NCBI GenBank assembly: GCA_024403955.1
Contig: JAKSQX010000011.1
Coordinates: forward strand, 1-37,214
DNA: 37,214 bases
Direction: 5' to 3'
Origin: Clostridia bacterium
GTDB lineage: Bacteria; Bacillota; Clostridia; Oscillospirales; Acutalibacteraceae
Below are positions 17,497-26,174 of the stretch, piece after piece (positions within the stretch are counted from its first letter, which is position 1; each line of letters opens with the position of its first letter). The position numbers were made by a program, and so were the translations under genes. The notes below the pieces were generated by a model. That model worked only from the letters and a program-made list of their open reading frames with translations, ran no database searches and had not been told where the DNA came from.

Positions 17497-17954
17497 CTCA
17501 CGTAAATGAAAACGGTGAAGCTCGAATGGTCAATGTCGGTGAAAAGGAATACACTCATCGTATTGCAAAAGCTCAGGCTGTCATCTCAATGAAACCTGAA
17601 ACTTTGAACCTCATCCGTGACGGTAAAGTTCCAAAGGGCGATGTATTCTCATGTGCAAGAATTGCAGGCATCATGGCTGCAAAGAAGACTCATGAGCTCA
17701 TCCCTATGTGCCATCCACTTCCTATTGAATCAATCTCAATTGATCTTGAAATCATTTCCGATACACAGGTGAAGGCAATCTCAACAGTTGAGACAACTTA
17801 TAAGACTGGTATTGAAATGGAGGCTTTAACCGGTGCTAATGTTGCTGCCCTAACTATCTATGATATGTGTAAAGCAGTGGATAGAGGCATGGTAATTTCT
17901 GATTGCTACTTAATTCTTAAAGATGGTGGTAAGTCAGGAAGATACGAGAGATAA
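17487..17954 (+). CDS. moaC: Cyclic pyranopterin monophosphate synthase MoaC
   Basis: This 155-residue protein starts at ATG 17487 with TAGGAGGC at 17471-17478. MoaC turns the MoaA product into cyclic pyranopterin monophosphate. Landmarks are the AGIMAAKKTHELIPMCHPLP stretch, which holds the catalytic Lys and His, TGIEMEALTGA, and AVDRGMVISD before the C-terminal Lys-Asp-Gly-Gly-Lys-Ser-Gly. It is the last gene of the long plus-strand run and is followed at once by a terminator. Confidence 0.96.
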   Translation: MGLTHVNENGEARMVNVGEKEYTHRIAKAQAVISMKPETLNLIRDGKVPKGDVFSCARIAGIMAAKKTHELIPMCHPLPIESISIDLEIISDTQVKAISTVETTYKTGIEMEALTGANVAALTIYDMCKAVDRGMVISDCYLILKDGGKSGRYER

Positions 17955-17959
17955 AAAGG

Positions 17960-17987
17960 AACCCGCTCGATTGAGCGGGTTTTCTTT
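17960..17987 (+). terminator. Intrinsic terminator ending the long Moco/lipoprotein run
   Basis: AACCCGCTC, loop GATT and GAGCGGGTT form a 9-bp stem (17960-17981), followed by TTCTTT and preceded by AAAAAGG. It lies just after moaC. The A-rich left flank could let it also end the convergent minus-strand gene whose stop is at 17986. Confidence 0.92.
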
Positions 17988-19587
17988 ATTTAGCTTTGTA
18001 GAACGACATTACTGTTCCGGATGGTTGGAGTGTTACCCCTTCTCCAGTGATATCAAATGCAACATAAGTGTCTTTGATAATTGTTGGAATGAAGTATGCA
18101 TTATCGAGAAGATACTGCTCGCAATTTACAAGAGCTTCGGTCAACTCATCTTTAGTTGAGGTCATGTATGCGTAGTCCACAAGGCAGTCATATGGATAGC
18201 TGTCAAGATTGATTGTGTTCTTGTCTGAAGTAGATGTGAAGTTCTTTAAGAACTCACTTGCAAGAAAGTCCGAAGTTACGATGGTTGTATATGCAATATC
18301 GTATTCGCCTTTCTTTACTACTTGATCAAGTTCCTCCTGTGTCTCATATGGCTCAAGAGTTATTGTTAGCGCAATACCAAATGCCTTTTGCCAACCTTGA
18401 AGAATGGTTTTGATATCGTCTATATCTGTCTCAAGACAAACAAGCTTTAGGTCGAGACTTAAGTCGTCCGGTACTTCTTGGGCCTCGTTCTTCTCTTTTA
18501 CTTTGTTGTAGATCTCTGCTGCTTTCTTTACATCATATTCAGGTCCTCTTAAGATGTTTGCGTTAGCTCTGTAAGATGCACCCGCTTGAAGAGAACATGT
18601 TGAAGGGATTATGCCTTCTGCTCGTGAGATACCCTTCTTTACGAGAGCATCAACATTTGTTGAGTGTGCAAAAGCAAGGCGAATGTTTTTATAGTCCGAG
18701 AGGACTTTATTGTCACAGTTGAAGCAGAATGTTTTGATTGCATTCTTATAACGTTTAACTGTCCAATCTTTTTCATTTATTGATTTTGATTCGTCAAATG
18801 AGATAGTTTTTACATTATAGTTCTTTGATTCAACATAGAGACGAACCGTGTCCTTAAGAGGCTTATAATCACCTTTGTAGAGTTCGTTTTTCTTAAGAGT
18901 AATAGTGCCTAAATCCGGGTCAAATAGTCCGAGATAAAAAGGTCCATTTGAAAGAATCAAAGATGTTGATAAGCCATAACGTCCTGCTGTTTCGTTGAAG
19001 AACTTCTCGTTGCAAGGCATACAGAGAGGAGAAGCAAGGGCGGTCAAAAGACCTTCAGATGGTTTCTTAAGTTTGATAATAAGAGTGGTGTCGTTCTTAG
19101 CAAAAGCACTGTCGACAGCCGAGAGGGTATATGCGAGAGGGGCTTCAGTTGTTTTGCTGATTGCACGGTTGATTCCAAATGCGAAGTCAGCTGCAGTAAC
19201 TCGTGTGTCGAGAGTTTTAATGAAGTCCTCACCGAGAGCTTGAGATGCGCTCTTTGGCACACGCCATTTTGAATCAGAGCGAATGGTGAAAGTGTAAGTC
19301 AATCCGTCATTTGAAATGGACCAGTTTGTGGCCATTGCTTTTTGGATATCACCTTTTTCATCTATACGAACAAGGCCCTCAAAAATGTTGTTTATGATTG
19401 TTTCTAAATCTGTACCAACTGCTATCTGTGGATCATAACCATAAGGGACAGAGTTTATAGGTGCGGCTATTACTGTTCCTGCTTTCTTTGAACAACCTGT
19501 AAAAGTTAAGATGATGAGGCAAATAAGTATAACAAGTACGGATTTTGGGACATGTCTCTTTTGTATAATAGGTTTAGAAAAATCCAT
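17986..19587 (-). CDS. Family 5 (OppA/DppA-type) solute-binding lipoprotein
   Basis: This 533-residue lipoprotein starts at the complement of 19587, with AAAGGAGGC in front. The signal ends at FTGC (about residue 32). The sequence matches SBP_bac_5: a PYGYDPQIAVGTDLETIINNIFEGL segment, LTYTFTIRSDSKWR, VTAADFAFGINRA, and the LSNGPFYL block. These proteins bind peptides, nickel or other solutes outside the cell and pass them to an ABC permease. No permease or ATPase genes lie nearby, so it is an orphan receptor or works with a distant transporter. It stands alone, convergent with the moaC run and divergent from rmuC. Confidence 0.88.
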   Translation of the reverse strand: MDFSKPIIQKRHVPKSVLVILICLIILTFTGCSKKAGTVIAAPINSVPYGYDPQIAVGTDLETIINNIFEGLVRIDEKGDIQKAMATNWSISNDGLTYTFTIRSDSKWRVPKSASQALGEDFIKTLDTRVTAADFAFGINRAISKTTEAPLAYTLSAVDSAFAKNDTTLIIKLKKPSEGLLTALASPLCMPCNEKFFNETAGRYGLSTSLILSNGPFYLGLFDPDLGTITLKKNELYKGDYKPLKDTVRLYVESKNYNVKTISFDESKSINEKDWTVKRYKNAIKTFCFNCDNKVLSDYKNIRLAFAHSTNVDALVKKGISRAEGIIPSTCSLQAGASYRANANILRGPEYDVKKAAEIYNKVKEKNEAQEVPDDLSLDLKLVCLETDIDDIKTILQGWQKAFGIALTITLEPYETQEELDQVVKKGEYDIAYTTIVTSDFLASEFLKNFTSTSDKNTINLDSYPYDCLVDYAYMTSTKDELTEALVNCEQYLLDNAYFIPTIIKDTYVAFDITGEGVTLQPSGTVMSFYKAK

Positions 19588-19616
19588 ATTTTGCCTCCTT
19601 TACATTTTTTAATATT

Positions 19617-19646
19617 TTAACACATTGGCAGTTAATATGATATAAT
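19617..19646 (+). promoter_or_regulatory. Probable promoter of rmuC
   Basis: TTAACA (19617-19622), 18 nt, then a perfect TATAAT (19641-19646), 30 nt before the rmuC start. It sits in the short divergent gap between the solute-binding gene and rmuC. Confidence 0.6.
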
Positions 19647-19675
19647 AATTTTAACCTACGAAAGGATATACGTGT

Positions 19676-20935
19676 ATGAATCCTATTATTGTTTACATTC
19701 TACTTGTAATAATCGCAGTCTTGCTTGTGGCTTGCTTAATTTTGCTTCTTAAAAAGGGGCAGAGTAACTCTGATAACGAGTTCAAATCTGTTGAGGATAA
19801 GATTCGTGACCTTCAGCGAACAACCGCTGAGGAGTTCCATCGCTCTCGCATTGAGGAGGCAAATAATAAGGATGCCGTAAATAAGCAGATTGCAGAATTT
19901 CAAAAGCAGTCACTTGAGGGACAGATTAATCTCGGTGAGCGCATCAACCGCTCTTTGAGTGAAATCCGTGAGGGTAACGAGGCCTCAATCACAAAGCTCC
20001 AGCAGAGCAACGAAAAGAAACTCGACGAGATGCGTCAGACAGTTGATGAAAAGCTCAACGACACTCTTACAAAACGTCTCGACAGCTCTTTCAAAACCGT
20101 ATCCGAGCAGCTTGAGAATCTTTATAAATCCCTCGGTGAGATGAAGGAACTTTCAGCTGGTGTAACAACTAATGTAACAAGCCTCAACCGCATACTTACA
20201 AATGTTAAAGCACGTGGTACTTGGGCAGAGGTTCAACTTGAGTCTATTCTTGACCAGACTATTCCAGGTATGTACGACAAGAACGTCGCAACAAAGCCTG
20301 GCTCTCTCGCTCGCGTTGAGTTTGCTGTTAAGATTCCTTCCGGTGAGGACTCATCAAAATTTGCATATCTTCCTATCGACAGTAAGTTCCCAATGGAGGA
20401 TTACGCTCGTCTCTGTGAGGCGGCTGACGCAGCTGACGCTACCGCTTTAGACGCTGCTCGCAAAGCCCTTGAGACTCGCATCAAAGATGAGGCAAAAGCC
20501 ATCAAGAATTATATTAATGAACCGGCAACTACACCTTTTGCTATTATGTATCTTGCAACCGAAGGTCTTTACGCTGAGGTTACATCCTCTAAGAATGGAC
20601 TTGTTGAAAAACTCCAGAGTGAGTTTAACGTAATGATTGCAGGACCTACAACTATTACAGCTCTTCTCAACTCCCTTGCAATGGGCTTTAGAGCTATCGC
20701 CATCAATGAAAAAGCAAACGAAGTTCGTGAGCTTCTCTCAGTGACAAAGGCCCAGTACGGCAAGTTTGAGGATATCCTTACAAAGGCTCAGAGCAAAATT
20801 ACTGAGGCGGGTAAAGTCCTCGGTGAGGCGCAGCATAGGAATGAGATTATTAACAAGAAACTTAAGAATGTTGCGGAGATTGACATGGGTACGGCAGAGG
20901 GTCTTCTCCAACTTGATGATGGCTTCGAAGAATAG
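19676..20935 (+). CDS. rmuC: RmuC-family DNA recombination protein
   Basis: This 419-residue protein starts at ATG 19676 with AAAGGA upstream. It has an N-terminal membrane anchor (about residues 4-26) and a long charged coiled coil (about 30-160). The RmuC domain includes LTNVKARGTWAEVQLESIL, DSKFPMEDYARL and MIAGPTTITALLNSLAMGF. RmuC proteins limit inversions at short inverted repeats and have a predicted endonuclease-like fold. The gene is monocistronic, with its own promoter and terminator. Confidence 0.95.
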   Translation: MNPIIVYILLVIIAVLLVACLILLLKKGQSNSDNEFKSVEDKIRDLQRTTAEEFHRSRIEEANNKDAVNKQIAEFQKQSLEGQINLGERINRSLSEIREGNEASITKLQQSNEKKLDEMRQTVDEKLNDTLTKRLDSSFKTVSEQLENLYKSLGEMKELSAGVTTNVTSLNRILTNVKARGTWAEVQLESILDQTIPGMYDKNVATKPGSLARVEFAVKIPSGEDSSKFAYLPIDSKFPMEDYARLCEAADAADATALDAARKALETRIKDEAKAIKNYINEPATTPFAIMYLATEGLYAEVTSSKNGLVEKLQSEFNVMIAGPTTITALLNSLAMGFRAIAINEKANEVRELLSVTKAQYGKFEDILTKAQSKITEAGKVLGEAQHRNEIINKKLKNVAEIDMGTAEGLLQLDDGFEE

Positions 20936-20946
20936 AATAGTTTAAC

Positions 20947-20976
20947 AAACGGCAGTGGTTTTCCACTGCCGTTTTT
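20947..20976 (+). terminator. Terminator of rmuC
   Basis: AAACGGCAGTGG (20947-20958), loop TTTT, CCACTGCCGTTT (20963-20974) form a 12-bp perfect stem whose right arm runs into a T-tract. Confidence 0.93.
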
Positions 20977-20990
20977 GGCTTTATTTTGCC

Positions 20991-21019
20991 TTGATTATAA
21001 AGGGCCTTATGTGTATAAT
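20991..21019 (+). promoter_or_regulatory. Promoter of the GH3 gene
   Basis: TTGATT (20991-20996), 17-nt spacer, TATAAT (21014-21019), 55 nt before the start codon. Confidence 0.7.
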
Positions 21020-21074
21020 TTATTCGTATATTTATATTTCAATGGTATAGCAAATCTTTTTGAGGAGAATAACT

Positions 21075-23534
21075 ATGGATTACATTGAGCTTGTAAAGCA
21101 TATGTCACTTCGTGAACAAGCCCGTCTTGTTACAGGTGCAGACTTCTGGCACACTTGGGCTCCAGTGAAGTACGGCATGCCTTCTATTATGGTTAGTGAT
21201 GGTCCTAATGGCCTTCGTAAGATGGAAGGTTCTAAAACTATCACTTCAGTTTGTTTCCCATCTGCAGTTGCACTTGCATCTTCTTGGGATCGTGGAGTTC
21301 TTGCACATGTTGGCGCTACACTTGCAGAGGACTGCAAGGCCAACCGTGTTTCAGTTCTTTTAGGACCTGGTATAAATATTAAGCGTTCACCACTCTGCGG
21401 CAGAAACTTTGAGTATTACTCAGAGGACCCTGTACTTGCAGGTGAACTTGCTGCGGCTTTCATCAATTCAGTTCAGGCTGGTGGTGTTGGCACATCACTC
21501 AAACATTTTGCAGCTAATAACACAGAGACACGTCGTATGGTTTCAAACTCTCTTGTTGATGACCGTGCACTTCGTGAAATTTATCTCCGTGGTTTTGAAA
21601 TAGCAGTTAAGAAGGCACAGCCTTGGACAATTATGCTTGCCTATAACAAACTTAACGGCTCATATTGTACAGAGAATTCTTGGCTCATCGAGGAAGTTCT
21701 CCGTGGCGAATGGGGATTCAAGGGCCTCACAGTATCTGACTGGATGGCAGCTAACGACCGCGTTAAGAGTCTTCACGAAGGTCTTGATCTTGAGATGCCT
21801 GGTTCTGGCTATGCCAATGTTCGTAAGATTGCGAAGGCATTCAGAAAAGGCGAACTTGATGAGAACGATTTGGGTATTGCAGCTTCAAAGGTTGCAGAAC
21901 TTGTAAATAAATCAGAACCTGCTCTTAAGGCAAATGCTCCTCAGCGTAATCTCAAGGGTGACCACGAAGTTGCGCGCATGGCAGCAGAGCAGTGCCCTGT
22001 TCTTTTGAAGAACAACGGTGTTCTTCCAATCAAACAGGGCGCAAAGATTGCTATCCTTGGCGAGCGCGCAAGAAAGCCTCTCTATCAGGGCTATGGCAGT
22101 GCTCAGATTAATTCATATGAAGTAGTATCAGTTGTTGACGCATTCTGTGATGCCGGTGTGGCTACAGAATATGCTCCTGGTTATGATATTAAGAAGCCGG
22201 ATGAGGTTAACACTAAACTCATCAATGAGGCAGTTGCTAAGGCAACAGTTGCTGACGTTGCACTTCTCTTTGTAAGTACTTCCGAGGCTGACTCAGCTGA
22301 AGGTGCTGACAGAACAAACCTTGATATTCCAAAATCACAGGTTGCACTTATTGAAGCAGTTTGTAGAGCTAATCCAAACACAGCAGTATTTGTTGCATCA
22401 GGTAGCAGCGTAGTAATGCCTTGGATTGATCTTCCTGCGGCTGTTATGCAGACTTACTTCCTCGGCGAAGCAGTTGGTACAGCCCTCTATAACATCATTA
22501 CAGGTAGAGTTAATCCAAGTGGTAAACTTCCTGAGTCTTACCCAATGAGTCTTGATGATACTCCTTGTCTTGAGAATTATAAGACACCTGCTGATAACAA
22601 CGTAATCTACAAAGAGAGTATCTATGTTGGATACCGTTACTATGAGAAGGCAAATGTTCCAGTTCTCTTCCCATTTGGTTATGGCCTCTCATATACAAAG
22701 TTTGACTATTCAGGTCTCACACTTGATAAGTCTTCAATCACACCAAATGATAAACTCACACTTACATTTAACATTGCAAACAGCGGTGCAATGGGTGGTG
22801 CTGAAACTGCACAGGTTTATGTTGGCCTTCCTGACTCACTTGTTTATAGAGCAAACAAGGAACTTAAAGAATTTGCAAAGGTATACATCCCAGCAGGCGG
22901 TAGCCAGACTATAACAGTTGAACTTGATCGCAGCGCATTTGAATATTACTCACCAACACTTAGAGCTTGGGTAGTTGAAGATGGCACATATGACATTATG
23001 ATTGGTGCTTCATCTGCAGACATCCGTCTCACAGCTCAGGTTGACGTTAAGTCAAATGAAGCTAATGGCGAGATTGATTACAAGGATGCTGCTCCTAAGT
23101 ATTGGAACGCTGACATTAAGAATGTTACAGAGGAAGATTTTGTAGATATCTTTGGTGCATATCCTTCAGAGTATCTCGGCGATACATCAGATGATCGCAT
23201 TACAAGTGCTAAATGCCTTGATGAACTTTGGGATACAAAGGTTGGTGCAAAAGTAAATGAGTTTATAGAACTCGTACTCAGCGTAATCTTTGAGGATGAC
23301 CCTGGAATGTATGCTGTTATCTATAACTCTGTTATGACAATTCCTCTTAACAGGTTTGTTGCTATTTCAAAGGGTCTCTGTTCTGACGCTATGGTTGATG
23401 GTATTGTACATCTCTTCAATAGCGGTTCGGTTATTGAGATGCTCAAAGTAATGGCAGTGGGTATTCCAGATACACTTCTTAATATTGTTGAACCAAAGGT
23501 TCGTGACATTATCGAGAAGAAGTCACGTTGCTAA
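21075..23534 (+). CDS. Glycoside hydrolase family 3 (beta-glucosidase-type)
   Basis: This 819-residue enzyme starts at ATG 21075 with GAGGAG upstream; no signal peptide, so it acts inside the cell. The GH3 barrel has SDGPNGLRK, the KHFAANN motif at about 143 and the nucleophile Asp222 in the VSDWMAAN segment. The alpha/beta sandwich domain includes PVLLKNNGVLPI and YFLGEAVGTALYNIITG. The fibronectin-III-like domain follows FPFGYGLSYTKF. About 150 further residues, mostly helical, extend beyond that domain, as in other clostridial GH3 enzymes. Such enzymes release glucose or related sugars from short beta-linked oligosaccharides; the exact specificity cannot be read. The gene is monocistronic. 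Confidence 0.93.
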   Translation: MDYIELVKHMSLREQARLVTGADFWHTWAPVKYGMPSIMVSDGPNGLRKMEGSKTITSVCFPSAVALASSWDRGVLAHVGATLAEDCKANRVSVLLGPGINIKRSPLCGRNFEYYSEDPVLAGELAAAFINSVQAGGVGTSLKHFAANNTETRRMVSNSLVDDRALREIYLRGFEIAVKKAQPWTIMLAYNKLNGSYCTENSWLIEEVLRGEWGFKGLTVSDWMAANDRVKSLHEGLDLEMPGSGYANVRKIAKAFRKGELDENDLGIAASKVAELVNKSEPALKANAPQRNLKGDHEVARMAAEQCPVLLKNNGVLPIKQGAKIAILGERARKPLYQGYGSAQINSYEVVSVVDAFCDAGVATEYAPGYDIKKPDEVNTKLINEAVAKATVADVALLFVSTSEADSAEGADRTNLDIPKSQVALIEAVCRANPNTAVFVASGSSVVMPWIDLPAAVMQTYFLGEAVGTALYNIITGRVNPSGKLPESYPMSLDDTPCLENYKTPADNNVIYKESIYVGYRYYEKANVPVLFPFGYGLSYTKFDYSGLTLDKSSITPNDKLTLTFNIANSGAMGGAETAQVYVGLPDSLVYRANKELKEFAKVYIPAGGSQTITVELDRSAFEYYSPTLRAWVVEDGTYDIMIGASSADIRLTAQVDVKSNEANGEIDYKDAAPKYWNADIKNVTEEDFVDIFGAYPSEYLGDTSDDRITSAKCLDELWDTKVGAKVNEFIELVLSVIFEDDPGMYAVIYNSVMTIPLNRFVAISKGLCSDAMVDGIVHLFNSGSVIEMLKVMAVGIPDTLLNIVEPKVRDIIEKKSRC

Positions 23535-23548
23535 TTGAATGAAAAAGG

Positions 23549-23580
23549 ACCCCACTCGAAAGAGTGGGGTTTTAATTTTA
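23549..23580 (+). terminator. Terminator between GH3 gene and the convergent membrane protein gene
   Basis: ACCCCACTC, loop GAAA, GAGTGGGGT (23549-23570), then TTTAATTTT; AAAAAGG precedes it, so it may work in both directions. Confidence 0.92.
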
Positions 23581-23581
23581 C

Positions 23582-24799
23582 TTATTCAACTGAATCAATT
23601 GCGTAAGCAGTTTCAAGAACAAGTTTCATGACGCTCTCAATGGCTTTAACATTGATGTTCTGCTCTGTATCTTTTTCAGTGCCGAAGTATGCTGGGTAAC
23701 TCTCCTCAAGAGTTGTGATTGTTGCACATGAGTATTTGTTCTTTTTAAATACTTTCATTGAGCCGTTCTTTTTGATGTGCTTTGGCTTTGTGCTGAGAAT
23801 CTGAACGTCGGCATTCGTTGCGGCTTCTGAAATAGCATCTGTAGTTGTCTTACCAGATGAGAAGATGGTAAGTTTTGAAGGATCATAGAGTGTGTCAAGT
23901 GAAAGAATAACTGTGTTGAGTTTCGCGTCCTCTTCGCTGTGAAGTCTACAATATGTTTTTGCACCAGCGCGACCGGCATTCTTAGCGCCTGTAAGAAGAA
24001 CGCAGAGTTCTGTCTTATCAAGACGGAGATCCATCTCAGACATATATCTCATTGTACCTGCAGCTGTGTAGCAACCAACAAGGTTGTCTACAACACCAGG
24101 GAAAGAAGCGGTTGCAGTTACGCTTCTAGAGATGAAGAGAGGAATGAATGCAAAAAGTGCGAGTGGGAAACTAATATAAATGAAGTAAGCGGATGCTTTG
24201 AAATCAAGAGTTTCTGTATTGATGAGGAGCGAGACGATGTCAAAAGCAAGATAGAGAAGAATTCCAAAGAAAGTAACAGTCTTTAAGATAGCTGTTGTCT
24301 TTGGAGAGAACTTTCTCTTGAAAGGGGCATCGAGGTTTGCTTCGAGGATTACTCGGTTTTTAACATCTCCACTTGCATTTCTAACTGCAAATATATTCTT
24401 ACCATCAACATTCTTAGATGTTCCACCGAATACACCACAGAAGGCAAGGAGTGAAAGGAATGTTAAAACTACAGCTGCAATTAAAAGATAGAGTGCATAT
24501 TCTTCAAACATACATGCGCAGATGCCAGCAGCTGCCGCAAGAATCATAAATAGGAATATAAGGAAGTTGCTTAAGATGTATGCTGCTCGATCAGCAGTGA
24601 AATTATCTTCTGTAACCTTATCAGTAAATGTAGTGAGGTCTGCTTTTAAAGTGTCAGCAAGAACTTTTTCGTCTGGGCCACAGGCCTGTCTTTTTGAGTT
24701 GTTCTCGCCAGTGGCAAAGTTCTTAGCAGTTCTTGCTGCGTAATTGCAACATTCACGGAGCTTGCCCTCATAGCGCTCGCTTGTCTCATATGCTTTCAT
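23582..24799 (-). CDS. Membrane protein with a degenerate M28-peptidase-like domain
   Basis: This 405-residue protein starts at the complement of 24799 behind GGAGGC. Four membrane helices are evident: about residues 72-97, 100-125, 168-190 and 203-222. The part after helix 2 resembles an M28 aminopeptidase core split by helices 3 and 4: RVILEANLDAPF stands where H-x-D usually occurs, GVVDNLVGCYTAAGTMRYM matches the metal-binding Asp-Asn block, and LLTGAKNAGRAGAKTYC stands where E-E-x-G-x-x-G-S is normal. The first His and the Glu pair are missing, so it is probably a non-catalytic homologue. It stands alone on the minus strand. Confidence 0.7.
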   Translation of the reverse strand: MKAYETSERYEGKLRECCNYAARTAKNFATGENNSKRQACGPDEKVLADTLKADLTTFTDKVTEDNFTADRAAYILSNFLIFLFMILAAAAGICACMFEEYALYLLIAAVVLTFLSLLAFCGVFGGTSKNVDGKNIFAVRNASGDVKNRVILEANLDAPFKRKFSPKTTAILKTVTFFGILLYLAFDIVSLLINTETLDFKASAYFIYISFPLALFAFIPLFISRSVTATASFPGVVDNLVGCYTAAGTMRYMSEMDLRLDKTELCVLLTGAKNAGRAGAKTYCRLHSEEDAKLNTVILSLDTLYDPSKLTIFSSGKTTTDAISEAATNADVQILSTKPKHIKKNGSMKVFKKNKYSCATITTLEESYPAYFGTEKDTEQNINVKAIESVMKLVLETAYAIDSVE

Positions 24800-25099
24800 A
24801 AAAAGCCTCCTAAAATAATGTATGTGTAAAATATTATTAATTCATTTAATACATATTATATATGACTATATAAAATTTGCCATAAAAAACGTAAAATTTG
24901 TATTATTTTTATATTTTGGTAGGGATTTTAAGATTTTTGAGGGCAAAAAATGTATGAAAAAGTGTAAAATATGACCTATTTCACCGGTTTGTTCACAATT
25001 TGTTCATTAAAATAGCCCAAAAAAGCCCCTTTTTGTTGATTTGCTATTGTAAAATGTGCAAAACATGACCAAATAGTTCAAACTTTATTCATTATTGTG
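24800..25099. other. A/T-rich intergenic region with a degenerate direct repeat
   Basis: There is no gene in this stretch. On the minus strand a TATAAT (complement of 24855-24860) could drive the membrane protein gene, with only a weak -35. Two similar blocks occur: GTGTAAAATATGACC at 24962-24976 and GTGCAAAACATGACC at 25056-25070. Each is followed by a GTTCA and a TTCATTA. They lie just upstream of the strong promoter at 25100. Confidence 0.6.
24962..25096 (+). repeat. Two degenerate direct repeats upstream of a strong promoter
   Basis: Copies GTGTAAAATATGACC (24962-24976) and GTGCAAAACATGACC (25056-25070) match at 13 of 15 positions. Both continue to GTTCA-(A/T-rich)-TTCATTA, so the copied unit is about 45-55 nt. 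They could be regulator sites or the trace of a local duplication. Confidence 0.55.
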
Positions 25100-25128
25100 T
25101 TGACACCTACGTTGTCCGGCTATATAAT
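25100..25128 (+). promoter_or_regulatory. Consensus promoter of the surface protein gene
   Basis: TTGACA (25100-25105), 17-nt spacer, TATAAT (25123-25128): a perfect sigma-A promoter, the best in the window. The leader to the start codon is about 65 nt. Confidence 0.9.
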
Positions 25129-25201
25129 ATGACTTGTAAAGAACAGGGAAAACTATTCTGTACAAATAATTGTTAACAAATTTTGAAAGGATTTGGACAT
25201 T

Positions 25202-26089
25202 ATGAAAAAGATTATTGCTTTAGTACTTGCACTTGCAATGGTTCTTAGCATTGCAACAACAACAGCATCTGCTACATTCTCACTTGGTAGCAAAGACGGC
25301 TCAAGCCTTCTTGGTAAGCTCTTTAACGTAGGTAGCATCTTCTCATCAGACAAGAAGACAGCTCTTCCTACACTCAACTTCAAGGACATCCTTGCTAACA
25401 TTGAAAAGGGTATCCAGGGCACAGGCCTTGTTTATGGCCGTGACTACAAAGTAACTGTTGACGCTGATGATACACTTGGTTACAGAATTCACCTTATTCA
25501 GCCAGTATCAGGCAACACACTTTTCGACAACTATCTTCTCTATGATGATGGTGCATGGACATGGGAAAAGGCTTGGAACCTTCCAACACTCCCAACTCTT
25601 GATCAGTTCAACCTTGAGAACATCAAGAACAACATCTACACAGCTCTTTGGGATTCAGGAATCTATGTAAAGCTTGACCAGGACGTTCAGGTTACACGTG
25701 ATTCACAGGATGGCTTCAAAGTTCTTATCATCGATCCACTTACAGGTCGTACAATCTATGACAAGCAGTTCGTAATCGAAGACAGCAAGACAATCTCTTG
25801 GAAGAACGAGTTCGAGCCAATCGCTGAAGATTGTATCCTTGCAGCTCACTTCCCAACAACTGAGGAAGCTGTAGAGCAGGAAATCGAAGAGCAGGAAGCT
25901 AACATCGAAGAGACTCCAGTAGTAGTTGAAGAAACTGTTGCAGATCCAGTAGTTCTTGACGACAACACAGCTCTTGCTGCTGCTCCAGCAGAAGAAATCG
26001 CTAACACAGGCGACGCTGCTTTCTCAGCTATGGCTGCTATCACAGTACTTGCTGGCGCTGCTTTCGTAGCAACAAAGAAGCACAACTAA
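25202..26089 (+). CDS. Secreted surface protein with internal repeat and sorting-like C-terminus
   Basis: This 295-residue protein starts at ATG 25202 after GAAAGGA. Residues 1-24 are a Sec signal ending ASA, with no lipobox. Residues about 60-210 hold two copies of a 65-residue unit. The first has NIEKGIQGTGLVYGRDYKVTV through IHLIQPVSGNTLFDNYLLYDD and a Trp-rich end. The second has NNIYTALWDSGIYVKLDQDVQV through VLIIDPLTGRTIYDKQFVIED. An acidic Glu/Val linker follows, then IANTGD, a hydrophobic stretch and a KKHN tail. This resembles a sortase signal, but LPxTG is not present. I do not recognise the repeat family. The perfect promoter suggests abundant expression. Confidence 0.85.
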   Translation: MKKIIALVLALAMVLSIATTTASATFSLGSKDGSSLLGKLFNVGSIFSSDKKTALPTLNFKDILANIEKGIQGTGLVYGRDYKVTVDADDTLGYRIHLIQPVSGNTLFDNYLLYDDGAWTWEKAWNLPTLPTLDQFNLENIKNNIYTALWDSGIYVKLDQDVQVTRDSQDGFKVLIIDPLTGRTIYDKQFVIEDSKTISWKNEFEPIAEDCILAAHFPTTEEAVEQEIEEQEANIEETPVVVEETVADPVVLDDNTALAAAPAEEIANTGDAAFSAMAAITVLAGAAFVATKKHN

Positions 26090-26120
26090 TTAAGTACTAG
26101 AATAGTTAACGTTTAAAAAT

Positions 26121-26158
26121 AAGGGAACTGGCTGGACACCAGTTCCCTTAATTTTTTT
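26121..26158 (+). terminator. Terminator of the surface protein gene
   Basis: AAGGGAACTGG (26121-26131), 7-nt loop, CCAGTTCCCTT (26139-26149), then AA and seven T: an 11-bp perfect stem. Confidence 0.94.
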
Positions 26159-26174
26159 GTATTGGCAAATAATT

